Positions 1 through 7,923 of a stretch of 27,091 nucleotides of DNA are shown one piece after another (position 1 is the first letter of the stretch; each line of letters begins with the position of its first letter). Both the position numbers and the translations under genes were made by a program. Source of the stretch: Nemertoderma westbladi (lineage: Eukaryota > Xenacoelomorpha > Nemertodermatida > Nemertodermatidae); contig JAUCBJ010003931.1 in the NCBI GenBank assembly GCA_032718475.1, positions 1 through 27,091 of the forward strand. The letters are read 5' to 3'. The notes under the pieces are model-generated. The model did not search any database and was not told the origin of the DNA. It was given only the letters and a program-made list of their open reading frames with translations.

Positions 1-345
1 TTGGTTGTTTTTAATCCTTTTGAGCTAAAACCTGGCAGGTGTCTACTACAGCAGAGACTCAATCTTTACGGGTACGTTGAGTTATAAACAGTTCCTCAGT
101 CGTCCGCTAGAGGGCGAAATGTCTGATAGCGAACATCTTCTCCAACTTTGTTATTTACAATCCTTTTAGACTGAAACTTGGTGACTACTACCCCATATGG
201 CAAAGGCTTAAATAGTGGCAGAGTCGTCTTACAGTTCCCCTGTTTACCGCTGGAGAGCGAAATGTCTGAAAGTGAACATTTTCTCGAAATGTTGTATTTG
301 CAATCCGCAGAAGTTGAAACTTAACAGTTACAGTATCTCCTATGG
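1..345. repeat. Diverged tandem repeat, period about 145 bp
   Basis: Two to three imperfect copies lie head to tail. The word ATCCTTTTGAGCTAAAAC near position 13 returns as ATCCTTTTAGACTGAAAC near 160 and as ATCCGCAGAAGTTGAAAC near 302. GCGAAATGTCTGA occurs at 114 and 258. Copies differ at many sites, so the array is old. No convincing coding potential was seen. The first copy contains CCGCTAGAGGGCGA at 104-117, which resembles a CTCF core site. Confidence 0.65.
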
Positions 346-532
346 GGGCGGCGTTTTATTTTATGACGTTATGGCGTTGTTCTCCTATTTTGTTACACAC
401 TTCTCCTCACTTATTCAAATATCATCTGCTCGCTCATGCACTAGAAAGCTGTGGCCCGAAGGTCCACAGGCTTTTAGTCTGGAATAAATTTGTAAACTAT
501 AAACTATAGAAATATGGGATAAGTTATATTTG

Positions 533-1035
533 TTGGAATTAAGTTCTACCACCAAGTGGTCTGGGTTTAAGTTCTAATAATACCAAGTGGTCTGGGATAA
601 GTTCTATTACCCAAATAGTCTGGGATAAGTTCTATTACTCAAATAGTCTGGGATTAAGTTCTACCACAAAGTGGTTTGGTTAAGTTCTAATAACACCAAG
701 TGGTGTCTAGGGTTGAGTTATATTACCCAAATGGTCTCTAAGTTCTAATAATACCATGTTGTGTCTGGGGTTAAGTTCTCAAATAACATCAAGCGGTCTG
801 GGATTATGTTATAATAATACCAAGTGGTGTCTGGGGAGGTTCTAATAACACCAAGTGGTGTCTAGGGTTGAGTTATATTACCCAAATGGTCTCTTAAGTT
901 CTAATAATACCATGTTGTGTCTGGGGTTAAGTTCTCAAATAACACCAAGCGGTCTGGGATTATGTTATAATAATACCAAGTAGTGGTATCTGGGGTAAGT
1001 TCTATTACCCAAAATTAAGTTCTAATGCCCAAGTG
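533..1035. repeat. Degenerate minisatellite with a 155-bp higher-order unit
   Basis: The array is built from imperfect short units around AAGTTCTAATAATACCAAG followed by TGGTCTGGG. Within it a longer unit is duplicated: 684-838 and 839 to about 996 match closely over their whole length at an offset of 155 bp, carrying the same series of variant short units. The flanking short units are more diverged. It is non-coding. Confidence 0.75.
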
Positions 1036-1489
1036 TTTTTTAACACCAACGTGATCTTGTATAATTTTATAAAAACACCCTTGAAGTGATCTGTGAATAA
1101 GTTAACATATCGACATCGGAATAATTTCTATCACACAAGTAGACTAGGATTAAACACCAAAAAGGTCTGAGATTACAAGCAACAGGCAAGTTTCAGGAGG
1201 AAAATTTTGAAGATATTTTAATTCGGTTTTCAAAATGAATGTAATTACAAAAACGACATCTTTATATTTGATCAACACTCACTAATAATCGTTTATAATA
1301 TAACGGTAGGTAATTTGTATAATATAACAGCACCGCGACTATAGTATATAATATAATAATTATGTAGGCAATAAAATGTAGTCTTCCTATTGTATCTGTA
1401 AAGCACGATTATATAAAATTAATATTGTAAGAGGCATAAAAATATTAAAGAACATTACGAATAGAATAGGTAGGGGTACGTAATAGGCA
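1036..1489. other. AT-rich stretch without recognisable gene
   Basis: The stretch holds short TATAATATAA-type runs, for example at 1296-1360, and no long open frame or splice-bounded coding segment that I could support. It separates the degenerate minisatellite from the 23-bp array. Confidence 0.5.
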
Positions 1490-4165
1490 CCATAACACAA
1501 AATCACTATCGGAACATGTACACAATCACTATCGGAACATGTACACAATCACTACCGGAACATGTACACAATCACTATCGGAACATGTACACAATCACTA
1601 TAGGAACATTCGTACACAATCACTATCGGAACATGTACACAATCACTATAGGAACATGTACACAATCACTATAGGAACATTCGTACACAATCACTATCGG
1701 AACATGTACACAATCACTATCGGTACATGTACACAATCTCTATAGGAACATGTACCCAATCACTACCGGAACATGTACACAATCTCTATAGGAACATGTA
1801 CACAATCACTATAGGAACATAACACAAACACCTTCGGGAACATGTACACAATCACCATAGGAACATGTACACAATCACTATAGGAACATGTACACAATCA
1901 CTATCGGAACATGTACACAATCACTATCGGAACATGTACCCAATCACTACCGGAACATGTACACAATCACTACCGGAACATGTACACAATCACTATAGGA
2001 ACATAACACAAACACCTTCGGAACATGTACCCAATCACTACCGGAACATGTACCCAATCACTACCGGAACATGTACACAATCACTACCGGAACATGTACA
2101 CAATCACTATAGGAACATAACACAAACACCTTCGGAACATGTACCCAATCACTACCGGAACATGTACCCAATCACTATAGGAACATTCGTACACAATCAC
2201 TATAGGAACATGTACACAATCACTATAGGAACATTCGTACACAATCACTATCGGAACATGTACACAATCACTATCGGAACATGTACACAATCTCTATAGG
2301 AACATGTACCCAATCACTACCGGAACATGTACACAATCACTATAGGAACATAACACAAACACCTTCGGAACATGTACACAATCACTATAGGAACTAGGAA
2401 CATGTACACAATCACTATAGGAACATTCGTACACAATCACTATCGGAACATGTACACAATCACTATCGGAACATGTACACAATCTCTATCGGAACATGTA
2501 CACAATCACTACCGGAACATGTACACAATCACTATAGGAACATAACACAAACACGTTCGGAACATGTACCCAATCACTACCGGAACATGTACCCAATCAC
2601 TATAGGAACATTCGTACACAATCACTACCGGAACATGTACACAATCACTATAGGAACATTCGTACCCAATCACCATAGGAACATGTACACAATCACTATA
2701 GGAACATGTACCCAATCACTACCGGAACATGTACACAATCACTATCGGAACATGTACCCAATCACTACCGGAACATGTACACAATCACTATAGGAACATG
2801 TACCCAATCACTATAGGAACATGTACCCAATCACTATAGGAACATGTACCCAATCACTACCGGAACATGTACACAATCACTATCGGAACATTCGTACACA
2901 ATCACTACCGGAACATGTACACAATCACTATAGGAACATTCGTACCCAATCACCATAGGAACATGTACACAATCACTATAGGAACATGTACACAATCACT
3001 ATCGGAACATGTACACAATCACTATCGGAACATGTACCCAATCACTACCGGAACATGTACACAATCACTATAGGAACATTCGTACCCAATCACCATAGGA
3101 ACATGTACACAATCACTATCGGAACATGTACACAATCACTATCGGAACATGTACCCAATCACTATCGGAACATGTACACAATCACTATAGGAACATGTAC
3201 CCAATCACTATAGGAACATGTACCCAATCACTACCGGAACATGTACACAATCACTATAGGAACATGTACACAATCACTATCGGAACATGTACCCAATCAC
3301 TATAGGAACATGTACCCAATCACTATAGGAACATGTACACAATCACTACCGGAACATGTACACAATCACTATCGGAACATGTACCCAATCACTACCGGAA
3401 CATGTACCCAATCACTATAGGAACATGTACACAATCACTACCGGAACATGTACACAATCACTATCGGAACATGTACACAATCACTATAGGAACATGTACC
3501 CAATCACTACCGGAACATGTACACAATCACTATAGGAACATGTACCCAATCACTACCGGAACATGTACACAATCACTATAGGAACATGTACCCAATCACT
3601 ACCGGAACATGTACACAATCACTATAGGAACATGTACACAATCACTACCGGAACATGTACACAATCACTACCGGAACATGTACACAATCACTATAGGAAC
3701 ATGTACCCAATCACTACCGGAACATGTACACAATCACTATAGGAACATGTACCCAATCACTATAGGAACATGTACCCAATCACTACCGGAACATGTACAC
3801 AATCACTACCGGAACATGTACACAATCACTATAGGAACATGTACACAATCACTATAGGAACATGTACCCAATCACTACCGGAACATGTACCCAATCACTA
3901 CCGGAACATGTACCCAATCACTACCGGAACATGTACACAATCACTATAGGAACATAACACAAACACCTTCGGAACATGTACCCAATCACTACCAGAACAT
4001 GTACACAATCACTAAGGAGCATAACACAAACATATTCGGAACATGTACCCAATCACTACCGGAACATGTACCCAATCACTACCGGAACATGTACCCAATC
4101 ACTATAGGAACATTCGTACACAATCACTATAGGAACATTCGTACCCAATCACACAAATCAAACAC
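1490..4165. repeat. 23-bp minisatellite, about 115 copies
   Basis: The unit is 23 bp: GTACACAATCACTATAGG followed by AACAT. Variants include TATAGG, TATCGG or TACCGG, ACACAAT or ACCCAAT, a form with an extra TTC before GTAC, and a divergent form with AACATAACACAAACACC. Almost every junction creates the palindrome ACATGT. Because 23 is not a multiple of 3 and the unit lacks stops in several frames, open frames of 60-144 codons with a 23-residue period appear on both strands. I read these as by-products. Variant units recur in the same order, for example the AACACAAACACCTTCGG form followed by the same neighbours, so blocks of units have been duplicated. Confidence 0.95.
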
Positions 4166-4273
4166 GACACGCACTATAGGACAACTAGAGGAACACGATG
4201 CATATACCACAATAATGAATTAGGAACAATATTGGAACATTTAAAGTAGCATAGCAATGCGTAACACTACAGC

Positions 4274-4299
4274 GGGGGGGGGGGGGGGGGGGGGGGGGG
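4274..4299. repeat. Poly-G tract, 26 nt
   Basis: Uninterrupted G run directly after the 23-bp minisatellite flank. It opens a 162-bp segment closed by a second poly-G run. The exact length in the assembly is uncertain because long homopolymers are error-prone. Confidence 0.9.
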
Positions 4300-4461
4300 T
4301 AGTCGCGCAAATTGACCGCAAGTGAAATTAACTTTGCTTATTGTTTTGGCTAGAAAACACCGTCACTTTAACCCGCCCCTTTCATTTAATGTTTTAAATT
4401 ACATTAATTTTTTTTAAACCCTCTAAACTACACATAGTTCGTCATTTTGCGCCATTAACTC
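4300..4461. repeat. Dispersed repeat fragment between two poly-G tracts
   Basis: The segment around 4336-4384 reads TTATTGTTTTGGCTAGAAAA, then CACTTTAACCCGCCCCTTTC. It is a diverged copy of a sequence also present, in reverse, at 14926-15060 and, in the same direction, at about 18045-18095 inside a small transposon. The right end, read in reverse, gives GGCGCAAAATGACGAA, close to GGCAAAATGACGAATT near 17964 in that transposon. I infer a fragment of a related element. GCGCAAATTGAC at the left and GTCATTTTGCGC at the right form a short imperfect inverted pair. Confidence 0.55.
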
Positions 4462-4489
4462 GGGGGGGGGGGGGGGGGGGGGGGGGGGG
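4462..4489. repeat. Poly-G tract, 28 nt
   Basis: Uninterrupted G run on the same strand as the 4274-4299 run. TTTTTTTTAAACCCTCTAAA lies about 50 bp upstream. Confidence 0.9.
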
Positions 4490-4723
4490 AGTGTAAATAA
4501 AAATGGTTGGTCTTGCTCTTGGAAGTGCAACATTCAACACCAGAATTCAGTCTCACACAGAAATATTTAGACCCAAACGAGGGAAACCACATAGCCGATG
4601 TAATATAAAAAGTTATATATATATACATCATGTATACAAAGCAATCTATTGTACCTTATAATGGAGTTTGTTTATAATATAGACATTGAGTTCTCAGTCC
4701 TTTTTTTATACTAACCGAATATC
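4490..4723. other. Probable 3' flank or further intron of NUP42
   Basis: No coding segment was recognised here. A TA-rich run, TATATATATACATCATGTATAC, here abbreviated as TATATATATAC plus flank, lies near 4613-4634. No canonical AATAAA was seen on the minus strand shortly after the NUP42 stop, which leaves open that the transcript continues into another exon. Confidence 0.4.
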
Positions 4724-4977
4724 TTACCTGATTAGCTCTAAAGGAGGTGGTCTCTCTGGGATCTTACCCGGAATAAACCCATCCACAGAACTAAATACAT
4801 CAATCTCGCTTCTAGAAAGATCCTCCATCGGTGTGAATATCTGATACCGAGCGTAGGGCAGTAAAGTCGCGGTGGGTATGTCAGACACACCGAATGGGCT
4901 GCTAGTCCGCCCCGCGTCCAGTTGGGACTGACCAAATGGCAAAACTGTTAAATTATCATTTCTTGAACCAGAATTAT
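4724..4977 (-). CDS. NUP42: NUP42 last recognised exon: Gle1-binding tail
   Basis: The open segment reads DNSGSRNDNLTVLPFGQSQL, then TSSPFGVSDIPTATLLPYAR, YQIFTPMEDLSRSEIDVF and GFIPGKIPERPPPLELIR before TAA at 4726-4724. The last 35 or so residues match the conserved C-terminal Gle1-binding motif of NUP42 (FTPRDKLT...GKIPLKPPPLELL in human, from memory). A tentative acceptor ends in TTGAG at 4978. The frame is the same as that of the upstream part of the FG exon before its deletion. The stop codon lies inside CAGGTAAGAT, a perfect donor-like sequence, so a further exon cannot be excluded. Confidence 0.75.
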
Positions 4978-6157
4978 CTCAAGACATCCTTAGCTGCGGC
5001 TGAAAAGACCCCCTGCGCATGCGCCCCCGCTAGAGTGCCAGTTAATCCGCTACCAAAAGCTGTAGTTGTTGTACCGAATGTTTCTCCTGTATTACCCAAA
5101 GCTTTAGAACCACCAAAGGTTCCACCAGTGTTACTACCAAAGGTTCCACCAGTGTTACTACCAAAGGCTCCACCAGTGTTACTAGCAAAGGCTCCACCAG
5201 TGTTACTACCAAAGGTTCCACCAGTGTTACTACCAAAGGTTCCACCAGTGTTACTACCAAAGGTTCCACCAGTGTTACTACCAAAGGTTCCACCAGTGTT
5301 ACTACCAAAGGTTCCACCAGTGTTACTAGCAAAGGCTCCACCAGTGTTACTACCAAAGGCTCCACCAGTGTTACTACCAAAGGTTCCACCAGTGTTACTA
5401 CCAAAGGTTCCACCAGTGTTACTACCAAAGGTTCCACCAGTGTTACTACCAAAGGTTCCATCAGTGTTACTACCAAAGGTTCCACCTGTGTTACTAGCAA
5501 AGGTTCCCCAGTGTTACTACCAAAGGTTCCACCAGTGTTACTACCAAATGTTCCCCCAGTGTTACTACTGAATGTTCCCCCAGTTCCAGCGCTGAATGTC
5601 GGCGATATATTGTAATGATCAGTTGCCATGGCTGTTGGCGTTGGGTCGTCTTTTTCGTGATAAGCCAATTTTATCTCTTCCATGAGTCGCAGACAAACAT
5701 CGCGTGGCTGGTTGTGTAACAATTTGCGGGTAGATTTCGCTTCAACAACAAGAGATTCGAACTACAAGAAAATAAACAACCCGAGAACAATGGAAAAAAA
5801 ACTCCACATCATACGGTTGTTGTAAGTTGTGTCAAGTAGAAAAAAACAGGAAACAATACCATACAAATAAAAATAATATATATAACACAATATTTTTGAA
5901 AATCATTAAAATAAAACTAACAGAACGAACATGTTTAACAATAACTCAGAACTTCGGTACCGGTACTCATACAACAAACTTACTTCTGTTTTATAGAATT
6001 CCAGGCCCAGTTCGTAGTATCGTAAACGACATTCTTCTGGGGAAACATCGAACAGCCCACGAATACAACCGGGTACACCCTGGAGTCCGTAGCTAGTGAG
6101 AGGCCACATTGTAGAACTCTGCCACGTTCGCATATCCTCCTTAATGTAACCCAATTC
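4724..6157 (-). CDS. NUP42: Nucleoporin NUP42 (NUPL2/CG1-like), 5' part not found
   Basis: Three minus-strand exons are recognisable: 6157-5984, 5761 to about 5096, and about 4977-4724. In other animals NUP42 sits on the cytoplasmic face of the nuclear pore, binds Gle1 and supports DDX19-driven release of mRNPs. The identification rests on three parts in the right order. The first is a middle domain with the signature FDVSPEECRLRYYELG, matching the 'F.DISPEELRLEY' region of the human protein. The second is FG repeats with the unit GGTFGSNT. The third is a C-terminal tail with FTPMEDLSRSEIDVF and GKIPERPPPLELI, matching the human end GKIPLKPPPLELL. The N-terminal CCCH zinc finger of the family was not found between 6158 and 7923. 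A 1-nt deletion inside the FG array near 5507 breaks the frame. The gene may therefore be nested, broken or affected by an assembly error. Confidence 0.85.
5096..5761 (-). CDS. NUP42: NUP42 exon: helical segment plus FG-repeat domain
   Basis: The exon opens with FESLVVEAKSTRKLLHNQPR and DVCLRLMEEIKLAYHEKDD, which looks helical, then NISPTFSAGTGGTFSSNTGG. From there about 19 copies of a 24-bp unit encode GGTFGSNT or GGAFASNT, that is FG-type repeats for transport-receptor contact. Near 5507 one copy is 1 nt short (AAAGGTTCCCCAGTG instead of AAAGGTTCCACCAGTG on the plus strand). Downstream the FG frame is left and the sequence reads EPLVVTLV repeats until a stop at 5042. If the FG frame is followed instead, it runs through GGSKALGNTGETFGTTTTAF to a stop near 4961. 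The 3' border at 5096/5095 (G before GTAATA) is a tentative donor, chosen because it restores the frame of the last exon. Confidence 0.7.
5105..5580 (-). repeat. 24-bp coding minisatellite (FG repeats)
   Basis: About 19 copies of a unit that reads CCAAAGGTTCCACCAGTG plus TTACTA on the plus strand. Variants are AAAGGCTCC and TTACTAGCAAAG. 24 is a multiple of 3, so copy-number change keeps the frame, but the unit at about 5503-5517 has lost 1 nt. The plus-strand reading (PPVLLPKV repeats) is a shadow of this array. Confidence 0.9.
5762..5983 (-). other. NUP42: NUP42 intron, 222 bp
   Basis: Donor GTAAGT at 5983-5978 and acceptor TTTATTTTCTTGTAG ending at 5762, on the minus strand. The intron is phase 0: codons GAA before and TTC after stay in frame, giving KTE-FESLVVEAKSTRK. 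It is AT-rich with stops in all minus frames. Confidence 0.8.
5984..6157 (-). CDS. NUP42: NUP42 exon: conserved middle domain
   Basis: The exon is 174 nt, 58 codons, phase 0 at both ends. On the minus strand it is preceded by TTTCCTATTTTAG (acceptor) and followed by GTAAGT (donor at 5983-5978). The protein begins ELGYIKEDMRTWQSS and ends GLEFYKTE. The pattern of acidic and tryptophan residues (KEDM.TWQSS..W) and DVSPEECRLRYYELG fits the region of human NUP42 that precedes its FG domain. The reading frame joins cleanly to the next exon across a 222-bp intron. Confidence 0.85.
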
Positions 6158-6262
6158 CTAAAATAGGAAATTGAATACAATTGTTATACTTCCGATATAG
6201 AAATAACAAATTATTTTCGAATTATTCATATCGACATTTGTAATTCGTTTCTGCAACTGTAT
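6158..6262 (-). other. Sequence upstream of the first NUP42 exon found (probable intron)
   Basis: On the minus strand this runs into the acceptor TTTCCTATTTTAG. It holds no coding segment and leads directly into the minisatellite, so that array is probably intronic or lies between the genes. Confidence 0.5.
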
Positions 6263-7498
6263 TTGTGTTTCATCTTTATTTATTGTGTTTCATCTTTATT
6301 TATTGTGTTTCATCTTTATTTATTGTGTTTCATCTGTATTTATTGTGTTTCATCTCATCTTTATTTATTGTGTTTCATCTGTATTTATTGTGTTTCATCT
6401 TTATTTATTGTGTTTCATCTTTATTTATTGTGTTTCATCTTTATTTATTGTGTTTCATCTTTATTTATTGTGTTTCATCTTTATTTATTGTGTTTCATCT
6501 TTATTTATTGTGTTTCATCTGTATTTATTGTGTTTCATCTCATCTTTATTTATTGTGTTTCATCTGTATTTATTGTGTTTCATCTCATCTTTATTTATTG
6601 TGTTTCATCTGTATTTATTGTGTTTCATCTCATCTTTATTTATTGTGTTTCATCTCATCTTTATTTATTGTGTTTCATCTGTATTTATTGTGTTTCATCT
6701 TTATTTATTGTGTTTCATCTGTATTTATTGTGTTTCATCTTTATTTATTGTGTTTCATCTTTATTTATTGTGTTTCATCTTTATTTATTGTGTTTCATCT
6801 TTATTTATTGTGTTTCATCTTTATTTATTGTGTTTCATCTTTATTTATTGTGTTTCATCTTTATTTATTGTGTTTCATCTTTATTTATTGTGTTTCATCT
6901 CATCTTTATTTATTGTGTTTCATCTGTATTTATTGTGTTTCATCTCATCTTTATTTATTGTGTTTCATCTCATCTTTATTTATTGTGTTTCATCTGTATT
7001 TATTGTGTTTCATCTTTATTTATTGTGTTTCATCTGTATTTATTGTGTTTCATCTTTATTTATTGTGTTTCATCTTTATTTATTGTGTTTCATCTTTATT
7101 TATTGTGTTTCATCTTTATTTATTGTGTTTCATCTTTATTTATTGTGTTTCATCTTTATTTATTGTGTTTCATCTTTATTTATTGTGTTTCATCTGTATT
7201 TATTGTGTTTCATCTCATCTTTATTTATTGTGTTTCATCTGTATTTATTGTGTTTCATCTCATCTTTATTTATTGTGTTTCATCTGTATTTATTGTGTTT
7301 CATCTCATCTTTATTTATTGTGTTTCATCTCATCTTTATTTATTGTGTTTCATCTCATCTTTATTTATTGTGTTTCATCTGTATTTATTGTGTTTCATCT
7401 TTATTTATTGTGTTTCATCTTTATTTATTGTGTTTCATCTGTATTTATTGTGTTTCATCCTTATTCATTGTGTTTCATCTTTATTTATTGTGTTTCAT
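6263..7498. repeat. 20/25-bp minisatellite, about 60 copies
   Basis: The basic unit is TGTTTCATCTTTATTTATTG, 20 bp. Variants are TTTCATCTGTATTTATTG and a 25-bp form with an additional CATCT. The succession of unit types is itself repeated (compare about 6500-6710, 6870-7060 and 7170-7390), a higher-order structure. The plus strand has no stop codon in any of its three frames, giving overlapping open frames of 405-476 codons. All encode the same 20-residue cycle of F, I, Y, C, V, S, L and H in rotated phase. I treat these as by-products of the repeat. Confidence 0.95.
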
Positions 7499-7660
7499 TT
7501 GATAATTTCTATAGGAGAGTGAGGACCACCAAACAAGGTCAGTGGGGTGAGAAGAACATACTGACTACGAGACACCATACGCATAGACTGATTGTTAGGT
7601 ACGGTACCGGTTGCAATAATAACCTAGACCTAGAAAATGTTAAACCTTTGGGGGAAGAGT

Positions 7661-7666
7661 TTTATT
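7661..7666 (-). terminator. Possible polyadenylation signal for ZFC3H1
   Basis: Minus-strand AATAAA (within TATAATAAAACTC), 258 nt downstream of the ZFC3H1 stop. It is the first canonical hexamer I see after the stop. It lies beyond the poly-G (minus-strand) tract. No strong GU-rich element follows, so support is weak. Confidence 0.3.
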
Positions 7667-7700
7667 ATAATGTGAACCGATCGATACAGGATTAAAATAA

Positions 7701-7702
<2 letters not shown>

Positions 7703-7736
<34 letters not shown>
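7703..7736. repeat. Poly-C tract, 34 nt
   Basis: Uninterrupted C run on the plus strand, poly-G on the transcribed sense of ZFC3H1, within its likely 3' untranslated region. The reverse strand reads GGTTTTTTAAACCCTGGGG at its border. Confidence 0.9.
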
Positions 7737-7923
7737 AGGGTTTAAAAAACCTTTTAGTTAGTTAATATGATTCGGGATTAATCGGCAATTATGAAGAGTT
7801 GAATAAAAGAGTAGAATCACTTATAAGAATTAATGAAGAAAAGTAAAATTACATACAATTTGCGAAAGTAAAGGTGATAGAAATTGCAAATATATACTTT
7901 ACCCGATATTCCAAGCGTTTCCC

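Larger units (their letters stand above)
7499..7923. other. Spacer between the ZFC3H1 stop and the minisatellite
   Basis: Only a 34-nt poly-C tract and a possible minus-strand AATAAA (7661-7666) stand out. I searched the minus strand for a CCCH zinc-finger exon of NUP42 and found too few cysteine codons for one. Next to the poly-C tract lies AGGGTTTAAAAAACCTTTTA. Confidence 0.5.

Noticed and set aside
1490-4165. CRISPR array
   Set aside because: The units are continuous 23-bp tandem repeats without unique spacers, and the DNA is eukaryotic.
1539-4223. Repetitive proteins of the MYTITIGTCTQSL type
   Set aside because: They are generated by the 23-bp minisatellite on both strands and stop where the array degenerates.
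4936-5571. Plus-strand proline/valine repeat protein (PPVLLPKV units)
   Set aside because: It is the complement of the NUP42 FG-repeat exon, which has splice borders and conserved flanking domains on the minus strand.
6263-7695. Plus-strand open frames of 405-476 codons resembling multi-span membrane proteins
   Set aside because: They follow directly from a stop-free 20-bp repeat read in three frames; no non-repeat domain or promoter supports a gene.
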